64,000 bases of DNA from Platanthera guangdongensis (lineage: Eukaryota; Streptophyta; Magnoliopsida; Asparagales; Orchidaceae). Location of the stretch: the NCBI GenBank assembly GCA_039583875.1, contig CM077165.1, forward strand, positions 71,908,757 to 71,972,756, written 5' to 3'. Made by a program: the position numbers and the translations under genes. The notes under the pieces were generated by a model, which searched no databases, was not told the DNA's origin, and was given only the letters and a program-made list of their open reading frames with translations. Each line of letters starts with the position of its first letter. The stretch's first letter is position 1. Below, one piece after another: positions 1 through 10,765 of the stretch.

Positions 1-981
1 ATCGTGGATCGATTAACGAAGTGTGCTCACTTCGTACAGTATAAGATTAATTATCAGATGAAGAAGATAGCTGAACTGTATGTGAATGAGATTCTCCGCT
101 TGCATGGTGTTCCCCGCAATATCATTTCCGACCGAGACTCTCGATTTACATCTCGCTTCTGGAAGAGTTTACAAGAGGGTTTGGGTATGGATTTGAGATA
201 TTCTACCTCATACCACCCGCAGACAAATGATCAAATAGAGCCAGTAAATCAGATAGTAGAGGATATGATTCGATGTTATATCTTAGACCACGGAGGAGCA
301 TGTGATGAACGTTTGCAGCTTATGGAATTTGCGTATAATAACAGCTATCAAGAAAGCTTGCAAATGTCTCCGTTTGAGGCCCTGTATGGGCGACGTTGTA
401 GAACTCCTCTCTTTTGGGTTGAGGTTGGTGAGACACCTTTATTGGGTCCTGATGCATTAGAAGAAATGGAAGTTGCTGTAAAGCGTATTCGAGAAAAGCT
501 TCGGATAGCGCAAGAACATTGTGAGAAGAATGCCAATCGGCGGAGATCAGATTTGGAGTTTGTTGTGGGGGACTTGGTATTCCTTAAAGTTTCCCCGATG
601 GTTGGCATAAAGAGATTTGGGAAAGATCGGAAATTGGGCTCAAGGTTTGTGGGACCGTTCAAGATTGTTGAGCGGGTTGGTGTATCAGCTTATAAGTTGG
701 AATTGCCCGCAACTTTTCCCGGTGTTCACGATGTTTTTCATGTAAGCCAACTCCGCAAGTGTGTGCGAAACGACAGGCAGGTGTTAGAATCTGTGCCTCA
801 ATTAGAACCAAAACTTTCTTATGTGGAGGTGCATGTCTGCATTTTGGATTCGCAATATCGTGTGTTGCGAAGAAAGAAGATTCCTATGGTGAAAGTGTTA
901 TGGAGGAACCAAGACGTGGAAAGCGCTACTTGGGAATTAGAGTCGGCTATGAGGGCGGCTCACCCTCATCTGTTTCCTTAA
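1..981 (+). CDS. A1 pol C-terminus: integrase core and chromodomain-like tail
   Basis: The frame is open from the window edge to a stop at 981, so only the last 327 codons of gag-pol are seen. The integrase core carries DRLTKCAHF near the start, the second catalytic Asp in SDRDSRF (about residue 43) and the catalytic Glu in QIEPVNQ (about residue 80), where the usual ERVN has become EPVN. The GPFKIVERVG and VFHVSQLRK segments of plant chromovirus integrases follow. The last 40 residues (IPMVKVLWRNQDVE..TWE) are the chromodomain-like tail thought to guide insertion into heterochromatin. No stop or frameshift is visible, so this end looks less decayed than most neighbours. The family assignment is firm; activity cannot be judged without the rest. 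Confidence 0.9.
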   Translation: MVDRLTKCAHFVQYKINYQMKKIAELYVNEILRLHGVPRNIISDRDSRFTSRFWKSLQEGLGMDLRYSTSYHPQTNDQIEPVNQIVEDMIRCYILDHGGACDERLQLMEFAYNNSYQESLQMSPFEALYGRRCRTPLFWVEVGETPLLGPDALEEMEVAVKRIREKLRIAQEHCEKNANRRRSDLEFVVGDLVFLKVSPMVGIKRFGKDRKLGSRFVGPFKIVERVGVSAYKLELPATFPGVHDVFHVSQLRKCVRNDRQVLESVPQLEPKLSYVEVHVCILDSQYRVLRRKKIPMVKVLWRNQDVESATWELESAMRAAHPHLFP

Positions 982-1075
982 GCTTGTCTGGTATGGTTTC
1001 TTCCATTTACCTCTTAATTGTTATGTCCTTGTTGTGTAAAGTTTCGAGGCGAAACTTTCTTTTAGGGGGAGTGAC
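982..1075 (+). other. A1 3' untranslated spacer and polypurine tract
   Basis: This short spacer follows the pol stop. It ends in the purine-rich run TTTTAGGGGGAGTGAC immediately before the LTR start TGTAACGCC. That is the expected plus-strand primer site for reverse transcription. The same run, reversed, borders the 3' LTR of A2. Confidence 0.85.
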
Positions 1076-1526
1076 TGTAACGCCCCCGGTTTTTTTTTAT
1101 GGCTAGTGTGTAATTTTGTGGTGTTACGTTGGCCTTTACTGTTGTTAGAGCGTAATCTTCGCTCTTAGGCCTTTAGTGGCTTGGTTGATAGCCTGTTTTC
1201 AAGATTCCCTAGCAAGCCGGAGTCTGTTTTGGTGACTCGGTGATGCCTCTTCTGGAATGCTTGTGTTTTGGCTTCGGGCAAGGTTAGCCCAAGTTTTGTT
1301 TGTCGGATGCTGATTTCGACTTCGCCACTAGAGTCGTAGCGTGGGTAGTTTGTTCGAACCCGAATAGGTTGGCTCGGGAATAGCATGAGTAAGAAGTTAT
1401 AACACATGGATATGTAGCTATGATCTATTGGTTGCTGGTTATTTCCCCCTAGGTGCCAAAGTTGTGGCTGCAGTTTATTATAGCAGGGGAGAGGTGTAAG
1501 AGGTCAAAGACTTGGAGCGCATTTGG

Positions 1527-2003
1527 GTGACACGGCCTGGGACACGGGCGTGTCCCAGGGCATGTCGGGGTACATGGATGGTGACACGGGCGTGTCACAG
1601 GGCGTGTCCCGCTCTCGACGAACTTCGCTCGACGAAATTCACTCGACGAGTGTCGAGTGTCGAGAGAAGGGGTACACGGCCTGTGACACGGGGATGTCAA
1701 AGGGCGTGTCCCGCTGGTCGACGAACTTCACTTGATGAAGTTCGCTCGACGAGTGTCGAGTATGGAGTGACACGGCTTGGGACACGGGCGTGTCCCAAGG
1801 TCGTGTCCTCCTCGGGTTGTTTGGTTGGGTGTTGTGTGCGGTGTCACGACTAATTACATGGCCGTGTAGGTAGGCGTGTCCAGTGACACGGCCTGTGACA
1901 CACCCGTGTCACGGGCCGTGTACTGATTGGATGTGAGGTGGTTGCCCACCGCTTAAGTGACACGGCCGGTGACACGGGCGTGTCACAGGGCGTGTCAGGG
2001 CCG
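1527..2003 (+). repeat. Palindromic word array in A1 LTR (GACACGGGCGTGTC type)
   Basis: Repeated imperfect palindromes of the form GGGACACGGGCGTGTCCC and GTGACACGGGCGTGTCAC recur at irregular spacing. They are mixed with a second CpG-rich word, TCGACGAACTTCGCTCGACG (about 1617 and 1712). Open reading frames through this stretch are products of the repetition and I do not call them genes. Confidence 0.9.
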
Positions 2004-2670
2004 AAATGTGAAATTTCAGCAAGATTTGCTGTCGTTCAATTTCTTTATTGTTTTAATCCAAGGGACCAAACTTCTTCCCTGGGAATCAGGCCGAGATTAA
2101 AGTCTTTCTCCTTCCATTTTGTGTTCATTCTTCTTCTTCTTCTTATCATTCTCCATTTCCAAAGAGGGTGAGTACAAGAGAAAGAAAGGAAGAGGGACCA
2201 GCTGCTCTGGATTTGCCCCTTAGGTAACATTTCTTTGCTCTTGGATTAGTGAAAAAGAAGATGTGTAGTCAAATTTCTTAGTTGTTTTTCTCCTATGTGG
2301 TCACCTCAGGTTTTTCTCCTAGTTATGCTAAAGCTGTGATAGCGGTTGTAGTGCTTGAAGGTTGAGGCAAGTGGTATTCTTACCCTTGCCAAGTTTAGCT
2401 TTTCTTTCATCTCTTATGGTTATATGGCTATGGTATAGTTGAAATTAGGGTTATTCATTTTGTGTCCAAATCTTGGTTGAAGATAGACATATGAAGTAGG
2501 AACTTAGATCATGTTGCGTACTTGCTTAGGATGAACTTTCAGATTTGTGGTTACGTCGGGAGTTTGGGTTGTTGGTGTATTTCGGCGTGTTTTGCCGATT
2601 AAATCGTGAAGTATAGCATGTGGTTTGTCTGATGGATCTGTAAGGGGTGGTGTAGTGTAGATCCTGGTGG

Positions 2671-2778
2671 GCACTTTTTGGCCCCGCATAATGGGCTGGT
2701 TGTTTTATGGTGTAGAGAGCACCTTTTGGCCCCGGATAATGGGCTAGTTGTTTTATGGTGTCGAGAGCACCTTTTTTT
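2671..2778 (+). repeat. 48-bp tandem duplication in A1 LTR
   Basis: Two copies of a unit of about 48 bp, starting GCACCTTTTGGCCCCG and including GGGCTAGTTGTTTTATGG, are followed by the first bases of a third (GAGAGCACC). It lies in the U5 half of the LTR and has no coding content. Confidence 0.8.
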
Positions 2779-3267
2779 GGAGGTTGTTTACTTGCTTCTG
2801 GGAATGTTTTATGCTAGGTTGCACGTTAGTTATGTTAAAACTTAAAAGTAATAGTATATGTATCTCATGCATATCATGATTTTAAAACACTAACGCACTA
2901 TTTCTCGAGTACGTAAAAAAGCTATTTTCTATATATTATGAGTCACCTAGAGTCCTGCATTCCATGAGAGGTCCTTTGGGGATGATTCTACTCGTGTAGG
3001 ATGTCAACTTACCTTAACTATGTATTTCCGCTGCATATAAAATTATAGTTTTTCATGTGGACTAGCTGATCCACGTTGTCAAGGGATACGACAATCAAAC
3101 TGTAACTGGTTTACCTGCATAAACATATTATGATTTATTCAACGAACGCGAGTTTAGATTTTGCCTGAGCGCGTGCAGTTATCCCCTGCACGGCGTGGCA
3201 TCACGACACGTATTTTCTCGTGCTCTGATATTATTTACATGTGTGAGAAAATGCGGGTTGTGATACT

Positions 3268-4005
3268 CTAATAGCCGGTAAGCCCCAGAAAGCTCCGGAC
3301 TTCCACTACCATAGCAAGCTCGGGCCACTCCCGTATCGCAACAATCTTCACCGGATCCACTGCAATACCTTCCCCACTCACTATATGACTGAGGAACGCC
3401 ACTGAGGATAACCAAAACTCGCACTTCGAGAACTTGGCATACAACTGATTCCTCCTTAGCGTCTCCAAAACCAAATGAATATGCTTGAAGTGATCTTCCT
3501 CACTCTGCGAGTACACCAAAATATCATCGATGAAGACGATCACAAAATGGTCCAAGTACTCCCTGAAGGTCCTGTTCATCAAATCCATGAACACTGACGA
3601 CGCATTAGTCAGCCCAAACGGCATGACCGTAAACTCATAATGCTCGTATCTCGTACTGAACGCTGTCTTCGGTATATCACTCTCCCTTATTCGCAACTGA
3701 TAGTACCCGAACTTGAGATCCAACTTCGAGTACACTGTCGACCCGACCAACTGATCAAAAAGATCATCGATCCGGGGGATCGGGTACTTGTTCTTTTCCG
3801 TCAACTTGTTGAGCTCCCGATAATCAATGCATACCCTCAAGCTTCCGTCATTCTTCTTAACAAAGAGGACCGGCACGCTCCAAGGCGAAGAACTTGGGCG
3901 CACATACCCTTGCTCCAACAACTCTTGCAGTTGAACCTTCAGCTCCGCCATTTCCTTAGGCGCTAGCCGATACGGAGATCGTGACACAGGCTTTGCACCT
4001 GGCAC
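3268..4005 (-). pseudogene. B1 reverse transcriptase (partial)
   Basis: This is a minus-strand reading of 245 residues. It carries the Ty3 reverse transcriptase motifs [28 protein letters not shown], the [11 protein letters not shown] segment (usual Ser changed to Phe) and the catalytic FIDDILVYS. The thumb region [17 protein letters not shown] and the joint to RNase H ([10 protein letters not shown]) follow, and then the frame is cut by A1. Upstream, a TAG stop in the APP*RE segment separates it from the protease frame; B4 has Gln there. So it belongs to one gag-pol frame that has decayed. Nothing suggests a host gene. Confidence 0.88.
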
Positions 4006-4032
4006 TAGCTCAATTGTGAAATCTATCTCCCG

Positions 4033-4608
4033 CTAAGGCGGGGCTCCAGGAAGATCATTAGGGAACACATCAGGGTACTCCGATACCACTGAAATACTAT
4101 GCAACGCAGGCTTTGGCTTTGCAACCTCCACTATTGTAAAGAACAGTTCTGCACCGGCACGAACCGCCTTCACCACCTGAAGAGCAGACATCAACGTCTT
4201 GCTCGACCACTTCAAGCCCGTAAAAGTCGTCTCACGACTTGCTCCCAACTTGACTTCCTTGTGACTGCAATCAATATAGGCTTGCTGCTCCGAGAGCCAG
4301 TACATGCCAAATCTAACGTCAAACTCCACCAACGGTAGTAACGACGCTTGCAGATCGAACTCTTGATTCCCAATGTGAATCTTAACACCACAGATTCTAT
4401 CTGCGTGCATCGAACACCCATTGGGCAACAACACATCCAACTTATCCTTTGCCATCGAAGAAGGGACTCCGATGCATGATATAAATCCTTCGGACAAGAA
4501 GGAGTGTGAAGCTCCCGTATCGAAGAGTGCTCTTGCCGGATTTTCACAAATCAAAACAAATCCTAAACAAGTAGTGGTAAGGTAACATGTGCATAACAAG
4601 TATTTCAA
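4033..4608 (-). pseudogene. B1 aspartic protease region
   Basis: This 191-residue frame carries the retropepsin-like motif ALFDTGASHSFLSEGF, with the catalytic Asp intact, about 30 residues in. The FDVRFGMYWLSEQQA segment, where relatives have DVILGMDWL, comes later. It continues toward reverse transcriptase up to a stop at about 4033. The protease of Ty3 elements matures the gag-pol protein. It lies between gag (right) and reverse transcriptase (left) in the normal order. Frame breaks on both sides make this copy non-functional. Confidence 0.85.
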
Positions 4609-4627
4609 GAAATTAACTTGCTATAAA

Positions 4628-5745
4628 TTAAACAGTACCTGTCACCACATCCGCCTGTTTGATGGCCTCCTGTTGGCCAATATTGTATACCCTCGGTTGG
4701 GCCGGAGCATAATGGGACGCGGTCGACTCCACCGCCTTGCCCTTCTCTTCGTAAGTTGCTCCCGGCTTTCTCTCGGACTCAGGACGTCCGCTCCAACAAT
4801 CGCGGGCAAAGTGCCCCGACATTCCACAAGTAAAGCAAGCACCCGGGGTTCGACCCGTAGTCTCCCCAAAAGCACCAGAAGAAGGAGCTAGACCCGAAGT
4901 CCTAGACTTCTTAAAGAATCTTCGATAGCCGGACTTTGAAGTAGTCGGCACTTTGAATTCAGACTTCTTGTCACCCAAGATTTTCTTTGCTTGTACATTC
5001 TTCATGTCCTTCTCCAAGGACCGGGCCGTGTTGACCAAGATCAAGAAACCCTGCGTCATCGGCCCCGAGAGTTGTAACCTCAACTCATCTCTCAACCCTT
5101 TGTAGAATCGATTCGTCTTGCGCTCCTCATCCGCGATGGTGGAGCTAGCATATCGACTCAAACGAGTAAACTCGTGGAGATATTCATCCATGATATTGTC
5201 CCCTTGAACCAACTTCAGGAACTCGTTCTCCATCGAAATCCTCTGAGTCAAAGGAAGGTACCTTGCTAAGAACAAACCCGAGAACTCTTCCATCAGGACA
5301 TCTGTAAGTTGTCTACCTCTCAAATGATGCAGCTCCAAACCTTCCCACCATAATCTCACTTCACCGTCCAAAAGGAACGTAGCAATGGTGGTCATTTTCC
5401 ACTCCTCCGTCTCCGTTGCTGTCATGACTCTCTTCACCCTGGAGAGCCAGTCTTCAGCTTGATATGGGGTTCCCAACCCCGAGAATACCGGAGGATTAAA
5501 GCTCATGACATGTTTGAGCTGTCTCTCGTTGTCCTCCTTAGCACCAACGGCTCCACTACTACCTGCTCCATCGCAGGAGCGGGCTGCTGCATTTGCCTCG
5601 CAGGCTGCGCATTCATCATGGCCAATACTGCTTCGGCCACCAATCGTATGGTCTCAGCCGATGGAGGTGTTGCAGGAGCTACAACTGGTGCACTGCTAGC
5701 CTCAGAAACTCGACGTTCCGACGGCCCAGCAGCACTTCTGGTCAC
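4628..5745 (-). pseudogene. B1 gag with CCHC zinc knuckle (frameshifted)
   Basis: Gag is split into an N-terminal frame (5503-5745) and the main frame (4628-5506). The break matches a 1-nt deletion relative to B4: CTCTCGTTG here against CTCTCGGTTG there. The main part has the gag capsid block (ATFLLDGEVRLWWEGLE, RFYKGLRDELRL) and the zinc knuckle CFTCGMSGHFARDC near residue 225. The N-terminal frame opens at a GTG directly after TATAG with no upstream ATG, so the true start is unclear (a downstream ATG or a spliced start). Gag would package the element RNA. Confidence 0.85.
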
Positions 5746-5971
5746 CTATAGTTGTACAAAACACCGTTAAGCGACCAAATAAAATTGTAAAAGCAATTAT
5801 AGGAACGCGCAGGTTCCTCAAACACGTGTATTTCCATTCCTAAGTGGACATTCATGGGTTCTTTTACTGTTATAACGATGACGCACACACATGTGCTCAC
5901 CACCCCTTAAAAAGAATTCACCCACGAATTCATGTTAAGACTGACCGAAACCAGTAGTCTGATACCAAATT
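5746..5971 (-). other. B1 leader and primer-binding site
   Basis: This is the untranslated leader between gag and the 5' LTR. Read on the minus strand, ATTTGGTATCAGAC follows the LTR end GGTGTTACA directly. This matches the initiator-methionine tRNA primer site common in plant LTR elements. The rest shows no gene. Confidence 0.85.
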
Positions 5972-8185
5972 GTAACACCCCCTATCCGTCGCATAGCATA
6001 TAGCAGTAGGTCCGGTCGGGGCCCGACGCCATATACCACAGACAGATCGGGTGGTTACTCAATGGAAACCATCCAACTAATCTAACATCCTACACAGAGC
6101 ATTCTAGCGGAAGCAATTTTAAGTTGCAATTAAAAGAACCCAGCACCAAGCATGAATGTCCACTAAACACCAAATAGGAATGTAGTACATACACAAGTAC
6201 AGGCCTTAAGGCCTTACAAAATGGTTTACTCAATATTACATGTTTTCCATACCACAGCACGCAGGCCGGTCATACATGAATAAAAGCAAGTAAACACTCC
6301 AATTAGGCCTTCGAGGGCCGGCTTCGCAATTTGGGCTTTAGCCTGCTATTGACCGCTTGGTCCAGCAGTACCTGCAAGCAACAAACCACCGCACGGGGGC
6401 AAACAAAAGCAACGGTCAGCAGTGCTGACCAAATTATAATGATCTAGCCCCTAATTCGGGGCGGCGATGCTCCTTCCCTGCACTTATTAGCAAGACCAAG
6501 CAGTATATAAATATACATTGCATCACAGGCGTTGGCTCGTACGGACACACACCCCGTGCTCTCAGGGCACATTCTCGGTGAACCGGCCAATGTCACGTCA
6601 ATTTAAGCCATAGACATTCTGGACTCACCACCACCACTTTGACGGCCACATAATGAAACATTTTGTCTTCTTGGCATGGGTCACGTCAATTTAAGCCATA
6701 GACAGCTGAAGACCCTCATCTATGCCAACGGTAAGTGCCACGTACCCTTAGGTCTCTTTAACCGAACGACATAGAACGGGTACGGTTCCATCTAACCCGT
6801 GCTCACATCGCAACGACAATTTAAGCCATATGTGCGGGTCAAACTTCTCCCGAGTCCCGTTTCCATCACACTTCACATAACCCGGTTATGTTTCAAGTTG
6901 GCTCCCAGGCCACCAAGTTGGCAAGATCACGCATCCGCCCAGTTTTCCGGGTGCACCTTAGGGTTAATCCCCAATGCTCCCTGTTGCAATCTACCACGTA
7001 GAAAACCCGAAAAACAAACAATCGCACGGAGTCTTCTCCGGCATTTATGAAATGCAACATCACCGATCGAGACTAACATGTCCGGATAGGCTTCACACAT
7101 CATGCCTATGTCCGTTCTCATTTACGGACTCTACACAATGGGGACTTTACATATCTACCTGAAGGAACGCCTCCAACTCACTACAAACTCGGGAGAGCGG
7201 GCTTCCTATGCAAAGAAGGAGAGCTTCACAAGCTCAAGAAGAGAATCGTTACCCTAGCGTTCTTCCTTGGCGCCATGGAAATGTAAGAGGATGAAAAGCA
7301 CCGCACTCTCTTTGCCTCCGTAGATCCGAAGTCGGTTCGCGATTTGGAGCTCCGAAGCTCCTCCAAAGACCGGATCTAAGCTTCTTCTTCCTCCTTGGCT
7401 CTCCTCTCTCTCTATACTTTAGAAAGAGAACCTCTCAAGTGAAATGAGGGTTTCAAGGGTCCAATCCCGTGTATATCCCATCAGTAATAACCCCCAGCCG
7501 TTGGATCCCCAATTAAAGAAATGAACGACCTTGATTCGAGCCTGAAATGCTAAAACTGGGCCGAACACGGCCTGCGACAGGCCCGTGTCCAGGGCTGTGT
7601 CCCCCATTCGCCGTAAAAATCGACGCGCCTGGAACAACACACGGGCATTCGACATGCCCGTGTTCTACCTGACATGCCCGTGTTCCAACTAACACGGCCG
7701 TGTGGTCGGCCGTGTGCCTCCAGCGACACAACCCCGAAAACAACCCGAGACTCACACGGGTCCTGGACATGCCTGTGTCCTATTTGACACGCCCGTGTCA
7801 AACCCAAACACGTCTGTGCTCCAGGTCGTGTTCACTATCTCGAAACTTCGTCGAGCGAAGTTCATCGACTACACGACACGGCCTTGGACACGCCCGTTTC
7901 CTAGGCCGTGTGCCTTGTCTCGACGCATCGTCGAGCGAAAATCGTCGACTTCCCTGGTCGATCGTCGACACGGGCTCGACACGCCCTGAGACACACCGGT
8001 GTCTCAGGACGTGTTCCCTGCTCGACGATCGTTGACTCCAAATTATTCGACATCGTGGCCAAATCGTCAACTCGAGGCTGACACGCCCTGGGACACGCCC
8101 GTGTCCCAGGCTGTGTGCCTCCTCCCAAATACCAGATTTGGCCCAAAATGCCTCCCGTCGCTCTTTTGAGTTTCGGGGCATTACA
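5972..8185 (-). repeat. B1 5' LTR
   Basis: The ends on the plus strand are TGTAACACCCCC and GGGGCATTACA, giving 2214 bp, the same length as the left LTR of B4. In the element's own direction U3 is on the right and carries the palindrome array (7561-8120). R/U5 is on the left and includes the segment with CACACCCCGTGC. The pairing with B4 is clear by eye over its whole length. Confidence 0.9.
7561..8120 (-). repeat. Palindromic word array in B1 LTR (GACACGGGCGTGTC type)
   Basis: Words such as GACACGCCCGTGTC, CAACACGGCCGTG and TCGTCGAGCGAAGTTC recur at irregular spacing in the U3 half. Read in the element's direction, these are the same words as in the A1 LTR. Confidence 0.9.
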
Positions 8186-8388
8186 AAGCTAGTAGGGCGA
8201 ACGTATTTTTCTCCATTTGGCATAACTTCGGCGGAACCAAAGCAAAGCGACCACTTTTTTCATCAGAATCATCCATTCTGATTGGGTAACGAAATTTCTA
8301 CCCTTTATGAGATTCTCTCTCTAGATTATTCTTGTGGTTGTTTACTTTGCGTTATTTGCGAATTTTTGATTTTTTTTCATGGATTTAG
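8186..8388 (+). mobile_element. F: internal piece of an LTR, left part
   Basis: This 203-bp non-coding stretch lies between B1 and copia element C. Removing C (8389-17047 plus one TTTAG copy) joins it to 17053-17410, which ends in CATCA just before a primer-binding site. I therefore read it as part of F's 5' LTR. The start of that LTR lies beyond B1 and A1, outside the window. Confidence 0.6.
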
Positions 8389-9084
8389 TGTTGAAATTTG
8401 TGAAGTGAAAGTGGGTGAATGGAGCACTTGGACCTATCCGCGCGGACTATGCGGACAGGGATGGCGGACTGCTAAGTTGGCAGGGATGTTGCAGATGGTT
8501 TGCTCTATAGCGGCCTGGGCGGCCTATTCGCGCGGACTATGCAGATAGCATCGACGGTTTGCCAGGCCGGCTTGTGCTCAGCAGGCAGTTGGATCCCAGG
8601 AAATAACCGGGCGGATAGAAAAGCTAGCCGCAGAGTCCGGCATAAAGCGGACTGTAGAACTGGAGCTCAGCAGACCGGTTTGGCAGTTGCCTTGTTCTTG
8701 CTCTGGTGCAGCGGCAAGTGGAAGCCGCGGAGACTGCCAGTCAGTGCGGACTGATACTGGAGCTCGCTAGAAGAGGCGGACTGGATCCAGTGTGAAAGAT
8801 ATGGTACCTACACACCTAGAGGGGGGGGTGAATAGGTGACCTAAACCTTTTTAAAACTTTGTTGGCAGCAACACAGTTATTTCATAGATTTCTACAGCTA
8901 ACAGCAATAATGAAATATAAACTGCTAATCCACAGCACAGCACAGCACAGCAGACACACAAATTTATAGTGGTTCCCCAATCTTTGGGTACATCCACTTT
9001 CCCCCTTCGCCTATCTAGCAGTGTACTAGATTCGGCCTAACTTCTCCACTATCTCAGAACCCAACAAGGTTCCTACACCTCAGG

Positions 9085-9235
9085 CCCAAAGCCTTACACT
9101 CAGCCACCAAGGCCTACACTCAGCCACCCAGGCCTACACTCAGCCAATCAAGGCCTACACTCAGCCAATTAAGGCCTACACTCAGAGTTCTTCAACTCCT
9201 ACACTCAGGCAACCAAGCCTTACCCTCAGCCTTTA
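9085..9235 (-). repeat. Short tandem repeat in the solo LTR (GGCCTACACTCAGCCA)
   Basis: About five copies of a unit near 25 bp, core AAGGCCTACACTCAGCCAA, with small variations (CCACCAA, CCACCCA, CCAATCA, CCAATTA). It lies downstream of the minus-strand TATA box, so it would be in the transcribed R/U5 part. Confidence 0.85.
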
Positions 9236-9686
9236 TAAAATAGGCTTACAATTCACTCAGATCCAATGGATCCTACAAGTTAAAATTGAATTACAATAAC
9301 TAACTCTACAACTCAGAAAATAAGAGAGGAGTTGAGAGTTTCTTGAAGAGTTCTTGGAAGAACTCAGCTAGATCCAAACTGACTTAGCTTTCTTCAAAGC
9401 TTCTTGAGTAGAACTGAATTAGTCTGAATCCTCTGCAGTTAATCCTTGACCTCTGCTTCTTGAGATCCAGATGATTCTGAATCCTTCTTCTCAGCCTTAG
9501 TTCCAAAGACTGAATTCTTGATTGGAGCTCTCTCTCTCCAACTTCTTAGATCTACAGTTGGACTGCCAGATCTTCTTGTGTTGATCCTCTGTGTATCACT
9601 TTTCTGATTTAATCTGATCAAACACTTCAATTATTCTCACTACTTGTAATAACAACAATCAATCCGTTTCTGTAAACTATGGGTGC

Positions 9687-9695
9687 CTATTTATA
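9687..9695 (-). promoter_or_regulatory. TATA box of the solo LTR
   Basis: On the minus strand the sequence reads GCCTATAAATAGGC. It stands about 150 bp downstream of the end of the GTGTCGACAC array. C's own LTRs use the same GCCTATAAATAG string. Confidence 0.65.
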
Positions 9696-9834
9696 GGCTT
9701 CCTTCATGGTAACCGGCTGGTCCGGTTCATAACAGACTTCTGATTTCTCTGACAGTTGCTGTAGACCGGCTGGATCGGCAGCTGTCATGTCAACCAGTCA
9801 CTTCTTGAAATTCTCTAACTGTCAGATAGTGTCG

Positions 9835-10765
9835 AGACTTTCTGTTCTTAAGTGTCGACACTTATAGACCAAGTGTCGACACATGTTGTGTAAGTGTCGA
9901 CACAAGTCTACAAGATGTCGACACAATTCCTTGTATGTCTCGACCCAGATTCTTCTGCATGTGTCGACACTGAAATTGAGTGTCGACACAAGTACTTGTT
10001 CTTCATTCTTTAACTATATTCTTCTAAGTGTCGACACATCTTCTTTGTGTCGACACATCTTCATGTGTTGAAACTGTCAAGTGTCGACACTGCTTCTTGG
10101 TGTCGACACAAGTCTTCAATTTTATTTCTTCAGCTGAGTGTCGACACATTCCCTTAGTGTCGACACTTGTACTTAGAATATTTTGTAAACTTTTCTGTTC
10201 TTTGCTAAGTGTCGACACAGCTCCTTGTGTCGACACTTTCTTCAAGTGTAGACTCTTCAACTAAGTGTCGACACATTGTGCTGGGTGTCGACACTTTCTT
10301 CAAGTGTTGACTCTTCTGCATAGTGTCGACACATTGTGTTGAGTGTCGACACTTACTTCAATTACTGATTCTTCTGTTTGTGTGTCGACACATTGTGCTG
10401 AGTGTCGACACATTCTTCATATGTTGACTCTACTGATTGAGTGTCGACACATTGTGTTGAGTGTCGACACTTGTCCTTAGTCTCTGCAGAATTTTGCTGA
10501 GTGTCGACACAACTCCAAGTGTCGACACTTTCTGATGTAGACTCAGCTCTTCTAGGTGTCGACACTTCTGCTAAGTGTCGACACAGCTTTTCTGCATTCT
10601 TCTTCACTGAGTGTCGACACAGCTCCAAGTGTCGACACTTTCTGTCTGGTGTCGACTCTTCATCCCAGGTGTCGACACAATGACTCCAAGTGTCGACACT
10701 GCTTGTCTGGGTGTCGACACAAGCTTTCTCAAGTGTCGACACTTTCCCTCTGGGTGTCGACACAT
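9835..10765 (-). repeat. GTGTCGACAC palindrome array
   Basis: By eye there are about 32 exact copies of the perfect 10-bp palindrome GTGTCGACAC in 930 bp, plus decayed forms such as GTGTAGACTC and GTGTTGACTC. The gaps are roughly 10 to 40 bp and partly repeat (CTTTCTTCAAG, ATTGTGTTGA). Reading frames across it, rich in VDT and STQ, are products of the repeat. The array ends shortly before the U3 border of the solo LTR. Confidence 0.95.

Larger units (their letters stand above)
1..3265 (+). mobile_element. A1: Ty3/gypsy chromovirus-like LTR retrotransposon, 3' part
   Basis: This is the right-hand end of a Ty3/gypsy element whose left part lies outside the window. It shows integrase core, a chromodomain-like tail, a polypurine tract and a complete 3' LTR. 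It appears inserted in element B1: the sequence right after the LTR resumes B1's reverse transcriptase-RNase H region on the opposite strand. A likely 5-bp target duplication, CTCTA, follows at 3266-3270; its partner would lie left of the window. The protein and LTR ends resemble element A2, but the LTR interior differs. Confidence 0.9.
1076..3265 (+). repeat. A1 3' LTR
   Basis: The LTR begins TGTAACGCCCCCGG just after the polypurine tract and ends about 3265 in GGGTTGTGATA, where A2 has GGGTTGTGACA. Its outer 800 bp, read in reverse, align by eye with the U5 part of the A2 LTRs. The U3 part holds an array of GACACGGGCGTGTC words (1527-2003) instead of A2's CTCGAG array. A T/C-rich stretch near 2100-2165 may be the start of the leader. 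The end coordinate is uncertain by a few bases because the terminal CA appears mutated to TA. Confidence 0.8.
3266..8185 (-). mobile_element. B1: Ty3/gypsy chromovirus-like element, truncated 3' half
   Basis: Read on the minus strand from 8185: a 5' LTR, an initiator-Met-type primer site, gag, protease and reverse transcriptase. The element then stops at the A1 boundary. RNase H, integrase and 3' LTR are missing and would lie left of A1, outside the window, if A1 simply inserted here. The right flank AAGCT (8186-8190) may be one copy of its target duplication. It is a close relative of B4, with the same LTR ends and the same palindromic words. Confidence 0.88.

Noticed and set aside
10362..10763. 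133-codon frame rich in VDT and STP
   Set aside because: It is the translation of the palindrome array. Similar frames exist on the other strand.
9835..10765. CRISPR-like regular repeats
   Set aside because: The repeat is a 10-bp palindrome with uneven, partly repeated gaps, inside a plant LTR with TG..CA ends and a target duplication. No cas gene is present.
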